In this document: positions 8,735 through 17,576 of the stretch, piece by piece
How positions within the stretch are numbered: the stretch's first letter is position 1
Layout: each line of letters begins with the position of its first letter
Source of the DNA: Sphingomonas crusticola
GTDB taxonomy: Bacteria > Pseudomonadota > Alphaproteobacteria > Sphingomonadales > Sphingomonadaceae
Assembly (NCBI RefSeq): GCF_003391115.1
Contig: NZ_QTJP01000001.1
Coordinates: forward strand, 2,440,501-2,504,500
DNA: 64,000 nt
Reading direction: 5' to 3'
Program-made: the position numbers and the translations under genes
The notes under the pieces: model-generated
What the model was told of the DNA's origin: nothing
Seen by the model: only the letters and a program-made list of their open reading frames with translations
The model's database searches: none

Positions 8735-9574
8735 ATGGCGGAAATCCGGCGCGGCTTCGGCGGTGAAGGGTTCGGCAATGAGCGCCTGCCATGGCTCGAG
8801 CCGGTCGAGGACGAGGACGATTATCCGGATACCGCCGGCGGGGGCGGCGGTGGCCGCGCCGCTTTGTGGATCGTGATCGCGCTGGTCGCGGCCGCCATCC
8901 TGTTCGGCGCCTTTATCGTGTGGCAGCGCCATCGCGCGGCGCGCGCCGATCTCGGCGAAATCATCCATGCGCCACCCGGCCCCTATAAGGAAAAGCCGGC
9001 CAATCCGGGCGGCCTCGCCGTGGACGAAAGCGGCGTGATCGCGGAGCGGATGGGCACCGGCAACGATATCGACAGCCCGATCGATCTCTCGCGCTTGCCC
9101 GAGCAGCCGGTCACCGGTCCGGGCAGCGATCCGAGCGCCACACCGCCTGCGGTCGCGCCCGCCGCGACCCAGCCGGGCGCGCGGCCAGCCGCTGCGCCCG
9201 CGCCGGCCGGCAACGTCGCCGCCAAGCCTGCGACCGCATCCGCGCCGCCGATCGTCGCCTCCGCCCCGGTGGTAAAGGCGCCGCCCAAACCGCTGCCGGT
9301 GAAGACACCCCCGGCCGCGATCGTCACGCCGCCGCCGCCATCGGTGGGCGGCAACACGATCCAGCTCGGCGCGCTTGCGAGCGAGGCCAAGGCACGCGCC
9401 GTGTGGAAAAGCCTTTCCACCCGCTTCAGCGCACTGGCGCCGCTCGCCATGTCGATCACGCCGGTCAAGGTCGGCGACAACACGCTCTACCGCCTGCGCG
9501 CGAGCGGTGGGGACGCGCGCAGATTGTGCGCCCAGCTCAAGGTCGCCGGCGAATCCTGCAACGTCGTCGACTGA
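8735..9574 (+). CDS. SPOR-domain cell-envelope protein
   Basis: A 279-aa bitopic protein. An acidic cytoplasmic segment is followed by one membrane helix (about residues 45-68, LWIVIALVAAAILFGAFIV). Next come a Pro/Ala-rich periplasmic linker (about 120-200) and a C-terminal SPOR domain (about 203-279), beginning NTIQLGALASEAKARAVWKS. SPOR domains bind denuded septal glycan strands, so a role near the division site is likely, as with FtsN or DedD; the exact role is inference. It sits 3 bases after argS and its stop overlaps the nagZ start (ATGA), so the three are probably co-transcribed. Confidence 0.88.
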   Translation: MAEIRRGFGGEGFGNERLPWLEPVEDEDDYPDTAGGGGGGRAALWIVIALVAAAILFGAFIVWQRHRAARADLGEIIHAPPGPYKEKPANPGGLAVDESGVIAERMGTGNDIDSPIDLSRLPEQPVTGPGSDPSATPPAVAPAATQPGARPAAAPAPAGNVAAKPATASAPPIVASAPVVKAPPKPLPVKTPPAAIVTPPPPSVGGNTIQLGALASEAKARAVWKSLSTRFSALAPLAMSITPVKVGDNTLYRLRASGGDARRLCAQLKVAGESCNVVD

Positions 9575-10629
9575 TGACGCCTTTGATCTTCGGGCTCGCC
9601 GGCCCGACCCTGACCGGTGATGAGCGCGCCTTCTTCCGCGACGTCGATCCGGCCGGCTTTATCCTGTTCAGGCGCAACGTGATCGATCGCGCGCAGGTGA
9701 AGGCGCTGACCGACGAACTGCGCGCGCTCTCCGGCCGCGCCGATGTGCCGATCCTAATCGACCAGGAAGGCGGCCGCGTCGCCCGCATGCAGCCGCCCCA
9801 ATGGCCCGCTTTCCCGCCCGGCGGCGCCTTCGACGCGCTCTACGACACCGCGCCGATGTCGGCGATCGAGGCGATGCGCGTCAACGCCCAGGCGCTGGCG
9901 GTAATGCTGCGCGAGGTCGGCATCAACGTCGATTGCCTGCCCTTGCTCGACGTGCGGCAGCCCGGCGCCCACGACATTATCGGCGATCGCGCGCTGGGGT
10001 CGGAGCCGCTCCGCGTCGCTGCGCTCGGCCGCGCCACGCTTGACGGGCTGAGGGCGGGCGGCGCCGTCGGCGTGGTCAAGCACGTGCCTGGCCATGGCCG
10101 CGCGCTTGCCGACAGCCATATCGAATTACCCGTTGTCGATGCATCGGCCGAAGATCTCGAAACCGATCTGCGCCCCTTCGCCACCCTCAACTGGGCGCCG
10201 ATGGCGATGACCGCGCACGTGATCTTCACCGCCTGGGATGCCGAGCGACCCGCCAGCCTGTCGCCGACGGTGATCGGCGACATCGTCCGCGGCCGCATCG
10301 GCTTCGACAATCTGCTTATGTCCGACGATCTCGGCATGCATGCCTTGAAGGGCAGCTTCACCGATCGTGCGGCGGGCGTGATCGCCGCAGGCTGCGACAT
10401 CGCGCTCCACTGCTCGGGCGACATGGCCGAGATGCAGGCCTGCGCGGCCGGTGTTGGCGAGATCGCCCCGCGCGCACACGAGCGCCTGCTGGCCGCGATG
10501 GCGACGATCGCCGGGGATGCCGAAGATGCGTCCTTGGAGGCCCTGACCGCCAAGCGGGACGCGCTGCTGGCGCAGGGCATGCCGGCCGGAGCGATGAGTG
10601 TCCCTCCGGCGCAGCGCTATGACCGATGA
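9574..10629 (+). CDS. nagZ: Beta-N-acetylhexosaminidase NagZ (GH3)
   Basis: A 351-aa cytoplasmic family-3 glycosidase that removes N-acetylglucosamine from muropeptides during cell-wall recycling. The conserved substrate-binding stretch KHVPGHGRALADSH (about residue 168) is intact. So is the nucleophile region LLMSDDLGMHALKG (about residue 247), and an early IDQEGGRVARM motif (about residue 62) is present. A longer frame begins at 9403, but the ATG at 9574 overlaps the SPOR stop as ATGA and starts exactly at the family N-terminus (MTPLIFGLAG). Usually scpA follows in sphingomonads; here about 6 kb of other genes intervene. Confidence 0.95.
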   Translation: MTPLIFGLAGPTLTGDERAFFRDVDPAGFILFRRNVIDRAQVKALTDELRALSGRADVPILIDQEGGRVARMQPPQWPAFPPGGAFDALYDTAPMSAIEAMRVNAQALAVMLREVGINVDCLPLLDVRQPGAHDIIGDRALGSEPLRVAALGRATLDGLRAGGAVGVVKHVPGHGRALADSHIELPVVDASAEDLETDLRPFATLNWAPMAMTAHVIFTAWDAERPASLSPTVIGDIVRGRIGFDNLLMSDDLGMHALKGSFTDRAAGVIAAGCDIALHCSGDMAEMQACAAGVGEIAPRAHERLLAAMATIAGDAEDASLEALTAKRDALLAQGMPAGAMSVPPAQRYDR

Positions 10630-10692
10630 TCGGTCGGCCTCATAGTGAGGCCCGGCCTTGCAGCCGTCGAGCTTCACACGCGTTGTCCCGCC

Positions 10693-11385
10693 ATGGAACC
10701 CGCACAAGCCGGCAGCGGCATGAAAGCGCCAACAATCTCGCTGACGCGCGTCCAACAGAACGTCTTGGCGGCAGGCGAACGGCGCCTGCTCGACAAATTA
10801 TGTGCGGCCATGCCGTCCTGGATCAATCCAGACAGGCTGACCGCGCTGGGCATGGTCGGCTCGCTGATGATCTTTGCCGGCTACGCCGCCAGCAATTGGG
10901 CAGCGGGTTGGCTCGTATTGTCGCTGGGTGGCTATGTCCTGCAATGGTTCGGGGATTCGATGGATGGAAGCCTCGCCCGCTTCCGCCATATCGAGCGCCC
11001 TTCCTATGGCTACTTCCTGGATCATAGTTGCGACGGCATCACCGTTCTGCTGATCCTCGGCGGGTTGGGCCTGAGCCCCTATATCCGGCTCGATGTGGCG
11101 CTCACCGCGCTCGTCGGATATTTGCTGCTGTCGGTGCACGCTTTTCTCAGTGCCAAGGTCACCGATCAACTCAATCTCACCTATCTCGCGGCCGGGCCGA
11201 CCGAGTTGCGGCTGCTGCTGGTCGGGCTGACCGTGGCGATGCTGCTGCTGGGGCCCGGTCCCGGCGCGTTCGGGCCGGTTTCCGGCTTCGATATCTTCGT
11301 CGGTGCCGTCGCGACGATCTTGCTCGTGCTGTTTGTTTCCCACACTGCGAAAGTCGCCCGTCAGCTTGCGAGAGCTGGAAAATAG
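10693..11385 (+). CDS. CDP-alcohol phosphatidyltransferase family protein
   Basis: A membrane enzyme of about 230 aa with the CDP-alcohol transferase signature D-x2-D-G-x2-A-R-x8-G-x3-D-x3-D, seen as DSMDGSLARF...GYFLDHSCD near residues 83-109. About six hydrophobic segments follow. Such enzymes join a CDP-activated lipid or alcohol to a second alcohol; the substrate here is not evident. Start uncertain: ATG at 10693 or 10720, neither with a good ribosome-binding site. It is the first gene of a block that separates nagZ from scpA. Confidence 0.8.
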   Translation: MEPAQAGSGMKAPTISLTRVQQNVLAAGERRLLDKLCAAMPSWINPDRLTALGMVGSLMIFAGYAASNWAAGWLVLSLGGYVLQWFGDSMDGSLARFRHIERPSYGYFLDHSCDGITVLLILGGLGLSPYIRLDVALTALVGYLLLSVHAFLSAKVTDQLNLTYLAAGPTELRLLLVGLTVAMLLLGPGPGAFGPVSGFDIFVGAVATILLVLFVSHTAKVARQLARAGK

Positions 11386-11498
11386 ACGCGGCGCCTTCGT
11401 GGGCGGCACCGGCATGGACGCGCTGAGCAGGTTCGCAGTGACGATCCCTGAACGAAAGGCCGGCCAGGGCGTTGTCGGCCGCATCACCGGAGCTCTCT

Positions 11499-12221
11499 AT
11501 GTCCGACTACGACCTCTATTATTGGTCGGTGCCCTTCCGGGGTCAGTTCGTCCGCGCACTGCTTGCCTATGCCGGCAAAAGCTGGACCGAGCCTGGCGAC
11601 GCGGCCATCGCGCAGCTGATGGATGGACCGGTGGCGGACATGCCGGTGCCATTCATGGGCCCGCCGGTGCTGGTTGACAATCACGCCGGTTTCGCCGTCG
11701 CCGAGATGCCGGCGATCATCCTTTACCTCGGCGAGACGCTGGGTCTGCTGCCGGGCACGGCCGCCTTGCGGGCGCTCACCATGAAGATCGTCAACGACGC
11801 CAACGATGTGATCGACGAACTCACGCGCGACGGTGGGCGCGAGATGTGGACCGAGCAGAGCTGGCAGGAATTCATCCCCCGCCTTCAGAAATGGATCTCG
11901 CTGTGGGAGGAGACCGGGCGCCGCCATGGGCTCCAGGCACAGTCAGGCTTCCTCCTTGGTAGCAATGCCCCGGGCGTCGCCGACATCGTCACCGCCACCT
12001 TATGGTCGACCATGGCAGACCGCTTCGCGGCGATTGACACGATCCTCCGCGAAACCGCCCCGATGACCATGGCCCTTACCCAGAGCGTCTCGAGCCTGCC
12101 GCCGCTGGCCGAACTGGCTAGACGCTCACGGGCCGAATATGGCGATGCCTATTGCGGCGGCCAGATAGAGGAGTCGCTGCGTAAGGTGCTCGGAGCGTCG
12201 CTTACGCCGGAAAGCAGCTGA
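11499..12221 (+). CDS. Glutathione S-transferase family protein
   Basis: A 240-aa protein. The N-terminal thioredoxin-like domain starts DLYYWSVPFRGQFVRALL and carries the conserved cis-proline step PFMGPPVLVD followed by VAEMPAIILYLGE, where the E/S pair binds the glutathione gamma-glutamyl group. An all-helical C-terminal domain follows (about 95-235). The ATG at 11499 has GGAG at the right distance, so I prefer it to an ATG nine codons upstream. Substrate unknown; likely cytosolic detoxification or a glutathione-dependent lyase. Confidence 0.85.
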   Translation: MSDYDLYYWSVPFRGQFVRALLAYAGKSWTEPGDAAIAQLMDGPVADMPVPFMGPPVLVDNHAGFAVAEMPAIILYLGETLGLLPGTAALRALTMKIVNDANDVIDELTRDGGREMWTEQSWQEFIPRLQKWISLWEETGRRHGLQAQSGFLLGSNAPGVADIVTATLWSTMADRFAAIDTILRETAPMTMALTQSVSSLPPLAELARRSRAEYGDAYCGGQIEESLRKVLGASLTPESS

Positions 12222-12422
12222 TAAGGTGGCCTCGGCCAAATCGGCGCACCGCTTGCGGACGGTGGCGGCGGTTGGCCGATGCATGCGCTCGTACAATGAG
12301 CCGGCAGTCAGGATGCCGCTAGGCACCTGCCGACGTTGCAATGCTAACTATCTAGTGAGTTACTGCTATTGCATTCCCCATCGTGACGGCACAACGACGG
12401 CCCGGCAGAGGAGAGGCACTCG

Positions 12423-13745
12423 ATGGCGGAATGGGCATCCGAAATATCTCGCCGCACTCTGATTGCCGGCGCTGCCGCTACCATCGGCTATGCCGGCGCC
12501 GCGGACTCCATACCGCCGCGGCGGCGCCTGCTTCCGCCCGATTTCCTTTGGGGCACGGCGATCTCTGCCTACCAAAGCGAGGGCAATAATACCAACAGCG
12601 ACGCCTGGATCGCGGAGAATGTCCGCCCGACCTTGTTCAAGGAACGATCGGGCGACGCGTGCGACAGCTATCACCGCTATCCGCAGGATATCGCGATCGC
12701 CGCGCGGCTCGGGTTCAACTGCTATCGCTTCGGGATCGAATGGGCGCGGATCGAGCCGAGCGACGGCCATTTTTCTTATGCCGAGCTCGACCATTACAAG
12801 CGCATGCTGGAGGCATGTCACGCCAGTGGGTTGAAGCCGGTTGTCACCTTCAACCACTTCACCACCCCGATCTGGTTCGCCGCCCGCGGCGGTTTCGAGA
12901 TGTCCGACTCGCCCGATCTGTTCGCACGCTATTGCGGCAAGCTGGCCGAGCAGCTCGGCGGGCTGATGCATCTAGCGACGACCTTCAACGAAGCCAATAT
13001 CCAGCAGTTGATCCAGGTGATGCCCGGCATGAGCGGGGCGCAGGCCGCTGCGCGTCCCATGATCGCGGCGGCGGCCAAGGCGACGGGTTCCTCCAGATTC
13101 TCGCGCCTGGCTTATGCCGATCCGGCAATCGCCACGCCGCTGATGCAGGCGGCGCACCGCCAGGGCTACGATGCGATCAAGGCGGCGCGGCCGGCGCTGT
13201 CGGTCGGGCTAACCCTCACCACCCAGGATGTCCAGCCGGTCGGGCCGGAATCATTGGCCGACACCTATCGCGAACGCCTCTACGGCAGCTGGGTGGAGGT
13301 GGCGCGCAGCCATGCCGACTTCATCGGCGTGCAGGCCTATACCCGCATTCTGGTCGATGCGACCGGTCCGGTCGGCCCGCCACCGGGCGCGGAGCTGACG
13401 TTGTCCGGCTATGAATATTATCCGCGCGCGCTCGCCAACACGATCCGCTGGGCGCACGCGACCATCGCCAAGCCGATCTACGTCACCGAAAACGGCATCG
13501 CCACCCGCGACGATGCCCGCCGCATCGCTTTCATCGACGAGGCCCTCGCCGGCCTGCGCGAATGCCTCGATGAAGGAATTCCCGTGCACAGCTACCTTTA
13601 TTGGTCGCTGCTCGACAATTTCGAGTGGACCTCCGGCTACGGCGTGCCGTTCGGCCTGGCCGCGGTCGATCGCCAGACCTTCGCCCGCACGCTGCGCCCA
13701 AGCGCACTCCATCTCGGTGCTATCGCCAAGGCCAACCGGATCTAA
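12423..13745 (+). CDS. GH1 beta-glucosidase, Tat-type leader
   Basis: A 440-aa family-1 glycoside hydrolase. The N-terminus has a twin-arginine style leader (ISRRTLIAGAAAT), suggesting export of a folded enzyme. The catalytic TIM barrel begins DFLWGTAISAYQSEG. The acid/base glutamate lies in TTFNEANIQ (Ala where TFNEP is usual) and the nucleophile glutamate in YVTENGIAT. The conserved end region YLYWSLLDNFEWTSGY is complete. AGGAGAGG precedes the ATG. It probably hydrolyses short beta-glucosides. It ends at a hairpin shared with the convergent MarR gene. Confidence 0.92.
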   Translation: MAEWASEISRRTLIAGAAATIGYAGAADSIPPRRRLLPPDFLWGTAISAYQSEGNNTNSDAWIAENVRPTLFKERSGDACDSYHRYPQDIAIAARLGFNCYRFGIEWARIEPSDGHFSYAELDHYKRMLEACHASGLKPVVTFNHFTTPIWFAARGGFEMSDSPDLFARYCGKLAEQLGGLMHLATTFNEANIQQLIQVMPGMSGAQAAARPMIAAAAKATGSSRFSRLAYADPAIATPLMQAAHRQGYDAIKAARPALSVGLTLTTQDVQPVGPESLADTYRERLYGSWVEVARSHADFIGVQAYTRILVDATGPVGPPPGAELTLSGYEYYPRALANTIRWAHATIAKPIYVTENGIATRDDARRIAFIDEALAGLRECLDEGIPVHSYLYWSLLDNFEWTSGYGVPFGLAAVDRQTFARTLRPSALHLGAIAKANRI

Positions 13746-13764
13746 TCCGCCATCTTTCTCCGCC

Positions 13765-13785
13765 CTGCTGAACTCGTTTCAGCAG
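13765..13785. terminator. Hairpin between GH1 gene and MarR gene
   Basis: CTGCTGAA (13765-13772) and TTCAGCAG (13778-13785) form an 8-bp perfect stem with a 5-base loop, placed between two convergent genes. No long T-run follows, so it may act as a weak terminator or as an RNA 3'-end stabiliser for either gene. Confidence 0.5.
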
Positions 13786-13802
13786 CTCTCCGCATCAGCG
13801 GG

Positions 13803-14249
13803 TCAGCTCTCCAACGCCTCCACATTCGCCAGCACCCGCTCCAACAGCGCCAGCAAGGTCGCCACCTCGCTCTCCGACAGGCCCCGCACGATTTCCTTAT
13901 TGCCCTCGATCAATATCTGCCGCCCTGCCGGTAATCGCGCCCGCGCTTGGTCCGTCAGGGAGATGAGGCTGCTGCGCCGGTCCGCCGGATCGGGCTCGCG
14001 CCGGACGATCCCATCGCGCTCCATCCGCGCCAGCAATTGTGCCATGGTCGGCTGCTCCACTTTAGCCCGGCGCGCCAGATCGCCCTGCGACAATTTCCCG
14101 CCGTCCTTGAGTGCGGTCAGCACCGGCAATTGCGCGGTAGCGAAGCCTAGCGTGCGCAGCCGCCCGTCGCCGACGCGGGCGATGCCGCGCGCGATCCGGC
14201 TGAAATAATGGCCCGGCATCTTGTCTGCATGCCATTCGTCGACTGCCAT
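13803..14249 (-). CDS. MarR-family transcriptional regulator
   Basis: A 148-aa winged-helix regulator. The DNA-binding region LSQGDLARRAKVEQPTMAQL (helix-turn-helix, about residues 52-72) is followed by LLARMERDGIVRREPDPADRR, the MarR wing signature, and a helical dimerisation C-terminus. It is divergent from a flavin monooxygenase and the 54-base gap holds two palindromes. Repression of both genes, relieved by a small aromatic or antibiotic-like ligand, is the expected mode for such a pair (inference). Confidence 0.92.
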   Translation of the reverse strand: MAVDEWHADKMPGHYFSRIARGIARVGDGRLRTLGFATAQLPVLTALKDGGKLSQGDLARRAKVEQPTMAQLLARMERDGIVRREPDPADRRSSLISLTDQARARLPAGRQILIEGNKEIVRGLSESEVATLLALLERVLANVEALES

Positions 14250-14252
14250 TGC

Positions 14253-14285
14253 ATAGCATCCTATGTTTAATGTATAGGTACCTAT
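14253..14285. promoter_or_regulatory. Probable MarR operator region
   Basis: Within the divergent gap, ATAGGTACCTAT (14274-14285) is a perfect 12-bp palindrome and ATAG-N4-CTAT (14253-14264) is a second, shorter one of the same half-site. Two copies of one half-site pattern next to a MarR gene suggest dimer binding that controls both the regulator and the monooxygenase. Confidence 0.6.
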
Positions 14286-14303
14286 GTAAGGGAGGAATCA
14301 GCC

Positions 14304-15434
14304 ATGACAACCGTTTCTCGCGTTGCAATCATTGGGGGTGGGCCGGGCGGCCTGATGCTGGCCCGATTGCTTCAGGAGCGTGGCCTCGCGCCCGTCGTCT
14401 TTGAGCGCGATACCCATGCCGGCGAGCGGCCGCAGGGCGGCTCGCTGGATCTGCACGGCGATACCGGGCTGCGCGCGATCCGCATGGCCGGGCTCGAAGA
14501 GGCGTTCCTGGCGCATGCTCGGCCCGAGGACCAGGGCGATCGGCTCTACGATTCCGACGGGAGGCTATTGTTCGATCATGACGGGGAGGGCGGTGGCCGG
14601 CCCGAAATTGATCGCAGCGCGCTCCGCCGCATATTGCTCGATGCGCTGACGCCGGGGATCGTGCGCTGGAGCAGCAAGGTCGAGGCGGTCGTCCCGCACA
14701 ATGACGGCTGGCGCGTCATGGCCGACGGCCGCGCGTACGAATTCGACATCGTCGTCGGGGCCGACGGGGCCTGGTCGCGCGTGCGGCCTTTGCTGTCGGA
14801 AGCGCAGCCGATCTACGAAGGCATCACTTTCGTCGAGCTCGGCTATGACGCGCGCCGCCACCCGGAGGTCGACGCGCTCGCCGGGCGCGGCAAGATGTTC
14901 GCGATCGGCAACAATCGCGCGCTCGTCACGCAGCGCAACGGTCATGATCATATCCGCGGCTATGTCGCGCTACGCATTCCCGAAGCGGAAGCGCGCCGGC
15001 TTGAAACGCTGGCGCCCGACGACGTGCGCGCCGTAATGGGCGCGGCCTTCGCCGGCTGGGCGCCGTCGCTCACGCGGATGATCGGCGTGGGCGACTTCAT
15101 CGCGGTGCGCTCGCTCTATGCGCTGCCGATCGGCCATAGCTGGCAAACCCGCCCCGGCGTAACCCTGCTCGGCGACGCCGCGCATCTGATGGCGCCGTTC
15201 GCGGGCGAGGGGGTCAACCTCGCGCTGGCCGATGCCGCCGATCTCGCCGATGCGCTTACCTCAGGCGAGGGCTGGCCCGCGGTCGCGCGCTACGAGGCGT
15301 CTATTGTCGCCCGCGCCGCCCCCGCCGCCGAGGAAGCGCACATCGGTGGTAAGGTCACTTTGTCGCCAAACGGTGCTGCGCCGGTGCTCGGCCATTATCG
15401 CGAGCGGCTGGAAGCGGCTCAGGCGGCCGCCTGA
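14304..15434 (+). CDS. FAD-dependent monooxygenase, TetX-like
   Basis: A 376-aa group A flavoprotein hydroxylase. It has an N-terminal Rossmann motif (IIGGGPGGLMLARLLQERGL) with an acidic residue closing the second strand (VFERD). The middle DG-type motif is DIVVGADGAWSRVR and the ribityl-binding GD motif is LLGDAAHLMAPFAGEGVN. The sequence around GD resembles Tet(X), the tetracycline-inactivating family, but similar proteins act on many aromatic substrates. AGGGAGG precedes the ATG. It is divergent from a MarR gene. Substrate unproven. Confidence 0.88.
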   Translation: MTTVSRVAIIGGGPGGLMLARLLQERGLAPVVFERDTHAGERPQGGSLDLHGDTGLRAIRMAGLEEAFLAHARPEDQGDRLYDSDGRLLFDHDGEGGGRPEIDRSALRRILLDALTPGIVRWSSKVEAVVPHNDGWRVMADGRAYEFDIVVGADGAWSRVRPLLSEAQPIYEGITFVELGYDARRHPEVDALAGRGKMFAIGNNRALVTQRNGHDHIRGYVALRIPEAEARRLETLAPDDVRAVMGAAFAGWAPSLTRMIGVGDFIAVRSLYALPIGHSWQTRPGVTLLGDAAHLMAPFAGEGVNLALADAADLADALTSGEGWPAVARYEASIVARAAPAAEEAHIGGKVTLSPNGAAPVLGHYRERLEAAQAAA

Positions 15435-15484
15435 AGCCTTCGCCGTCATCGCCAAGCGCGGAAAGCGCCGCGGCCAGTCCGGCG

Positions 15485-15513
15485 CTGGATTGCTACGCTT
15501 CGCTCGCAATGAC
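15485..15513. repeat. Dispersed palindromic-type repeat unit
   Basis: CTGGATTGCTACGCTTCGCT followed by CGCAATGAC. The core is the well-known alphaproteobacterial intergenic motif read in reverse (GTCATTGCGAGCGAAGCGTAG). It sits between the monooxygenase and the acyltransferase in a 100-base gap that otherwise holds no gene. Recognised from memory as a common extragenic repeat; the copy number in this genome cannot be judged here. Confidence 0.6.
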
Positions 15514-15533
15514 CGGACTTTGAACGGGAGGCG

Positions 15534-16652
15534 CTACCCAAATGCCCGTCTAAGCCACGCCCGCACCGGCTCGTCATACAGTTTCAGCGCAAGCCAGCTG
15601 GCCGCGACCACTAGGACGAACGATCCCGCGCCGGCTAGGTAAAGCGTCGATGCAGGCGGTTTGCGGAACAAGGCGAAGTTCATGTAAATCAACAGGAAAG
15701 GATAGTGCAGGATGTAGAGCGGATAGGAAATGCGGCCCGCAAATTTGCATAAAGCGAGCTCGATCCGGCCGATCTCGGAATGCGCCCCGCAGAGGATGAT
15801 CGCCGGGAATAACAGCATCGCGAAGACCGCTTCGAGCAGGCCGTTGCCATGCGGAACGGACTTCGGCACGAGCGGCGCCGCGAAGGCGAGCACCAATATC
15901 GCACTCAGCACGACCCAGCCCAGCCGCACTTTCGGCGCACGGCCCCGCACCCGATACAACCACAAGCCCAGCGTAAACGAAAACGCCATCCGCGCGGGCG
16001 CGCCCCACCAGGTCAACCAATCCGAACCCATGTCGATGCTGTTACGGCGCCATAGCAGCCACAGCAGCCAAGCCGCTGTGAACGCCAACACGACCCCCAG
16101 CGCGCGCGTTCGCAGCCGGCGCAGCACGAGAGCATAGGCGAGGTTACCGATATATTCCTGAAGTAGCGACCAGGCGGGGCTATTGAGGCTGTGCGTGTCG
16201 GTCCAGCGATTGGGTAGCGTCGCCGAAGGCAATAATAGGCAGGAGAGGGCGAAAACGCGCAGCACCTCGCCGAGCGGCACCAATTTCTGGTTCGGCGCGA
16301 ACGGATCGACCAGAAAGCTGATCAGCCCCAGCACTGCTCCCAGCAGCACGAGCGGATGCAAACGGATCAGGCGGAGCGTGCAGAATTGCCAGACCGACAT
16401 TCTATCCCAGCGCGCGTCATAAGCATAAGCGACCACGAAGCCCGATAGCGCGAAGAAGAAATCCACCGCCATTGCGGCATGATGCAGATATTGACCCTGG
16501 TCCGCCCAAGCGATCGGCATGCCCATGATGTGGAACAGCACGACCATCACGGCGGCGGTCCCGCGTAGTCCATCCAGCACCTCAAAATGCGGCTTGCCCG
16601 TTCCGGTTCTATCCGGATGCACGATCGCCTCGGCCGTCGTCTCGCCCGCCAT
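15534..16652 (-). CDS. Acyltransferase family 3 (OafA/YrhL-like)
   Basis: A 372-aa integral membrane protein with about ten hydrophobic helices. The family start FEVLDGLRGTAAVMVVLFH holds the R and the H of the conserved R/K-x10-H active-site pattern. AVDFFFALSGFVVAYAY is the second family hallmark. These enzymes transfer acetyl or other acyl groups to exopolysaccharide, lipopolysaccharide or macrolide sugars at the membrane. The frame opens at 16718, but the ATG at 16652 has a GGGGGAG ribosome-binding site and is preferred. Acceptor unknown. Confidence 0.88.
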   Translation of the reverse strand: MAGETTAEAIVHPDRTGTGKPHFEVLDGLRGTAAVMVVLFHIMGMPIAWADQGQYLHHAAMAVDFFFALSGFVVAYAYDARWDRMSVWQFCTLRLIRLHPLVLLGAVLGLISFLVDPFAPNQKLVPLGEVLRVFALSCLLLPSATLPNRWTDTHSLNSPAWSLLQEYIGNLAYALVLRRLRTRALGVVLAFTAAWLLWLLWRRNSIDMGSDWLTWWGAPARMAFSFTLGLWLYRVRGRAPKVRLGWVVLSAILVLAFAAPLVPKSVPHGNGLLEAVFAMLLFPAIILCGAHSEIGRIELALCKFAGRISYPLYILHYPFLLIYMNFALFRKPPASTLYLAGAGSFVLVVAASWLALKLYDEPVRAWLRRAFG

Positions 16653-16823
16653 GTTCGCTCCCCCACCCGGCTTGCGCCGCTTGGCACAGTTCATGTCATG
16701 TCGGATCCGTTTCGACAACGATCTGGGATTCGCGCGTCTGTTGTTCAGCGTAATTCCTCCCCATTATTGGGGCAGAGAAGGAAAGATTCCCTGTTGAACA
16801 GGAAGGCGCTAGTCTCGGCCGTG

Positions 16824-17576
16824 ATGGATGAAGACGAATTCGATCTCCGCCCTGCCGAGCCCGAGGCGCTGACGATCGCGATCGACGGCTGGGAGGGCCC
16901 GCTCGATCTGCTGCTAACGCTGGCGCGCACGCAGAAGGTCGATCTCAAGCAGATCTCGATCCTGGCGCTGGTCGACCAATATATCGCCTTCATCAACGAA
17001 GCCCGCGCGCTCAAGCTGGAACTTGCCGCCGATTATCTAGTGATGGCCGCCTGGCTCGCTTACCTCAAATCGGCGTTGCTGCTACCGCGCGACCCGGAGG
17101 TCGAACCTTCGCCCGAGGAACTCGCGCTGCGGCTGCAACTGCGCCTCCAAAGGCTTGACGCGATGCGCGACGCCGGTGCGCGGCTGATGGGCCGCGACCG
17201 CATCGGCCGCGATGTCTTCCTGCGCGGCGCGCCCGAAGGCCTGCGCGTCGTCCGTCGTCCCCGATGGGAGGCATCGCTCTATGAGCTGATCGCCGCTTAT
17301 GGCGTGGTCAAGGCTCGCTCCCAGCCTGCTTTCCACGTCGTCGCCCGCCGCGCGGTGATGACGCTAGAGGAGGCGCTTGATCTGGTCGCGCGCATGATCG
17401 GCCAGAAGCTCGATTGGGCGAGCCTCGAAAGCTTCCTGCCGCCAGACCTCGCCCCCGATCATCGCCGCTCGGCCGTCGCTTCAAGCTTCGTCGCCGCACT
17501 CGAGCTTGCCCGCCAGGGCAAATTGCAGCTGGCGCAGGATGCCGCGTTTGCGCCCTTGATGGTGAAGGCGGCATGA
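16824..17576 (+). CDS. scpA: Segregation and condensation protein A
   Basis: A 250-aa kleisin that bridges SMC dimers with ScpB in chromosome condensation. The N-terminal domain IDGWEGPLDLLLTLARTQKV and AADYLVMAAWLAYLKSALLL are classic ScpA segments. The C-terminal winged helix includes RRAVMTLEEALDLVARMIG. An open frame extends upstream to 16587, but similarity starts at the ATG at 16824 (MDEDEFDLRP); GTG at 16821 is an alternative. The stop overlaps the scpB start (ATGA), so the two are translationally coupled. Confidence 0.94.
   Translation: MDEDEFDLRPAEPEALTIAIDGWEGPLDLLLTLARTQKVDLKQISILALVDQYIAFINEARALKLELAADYLVMAAWLAYLKSALLLPRDPEVEPSPEELALRLQLRLQRLDAMRDAGARLMGRDRIGRDVFLRGAPEGLRVVRRPRWEASLYELIAAYGVVKARSQPAFHVVARRAVMTLEEALDLVARMIGQKLDWASLESFLPPDLAPDHRRSAVASSFVAALELARQGKLQLAQDAAFAPLMVKAA

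Noticed and set aside
12338-12372. Inverted-repeat-like GCAAT...ATTGC before the GH1 gene
   Set aside because: Arms are unevenly spaced (N3 versus N6), so it is not a true dyad.
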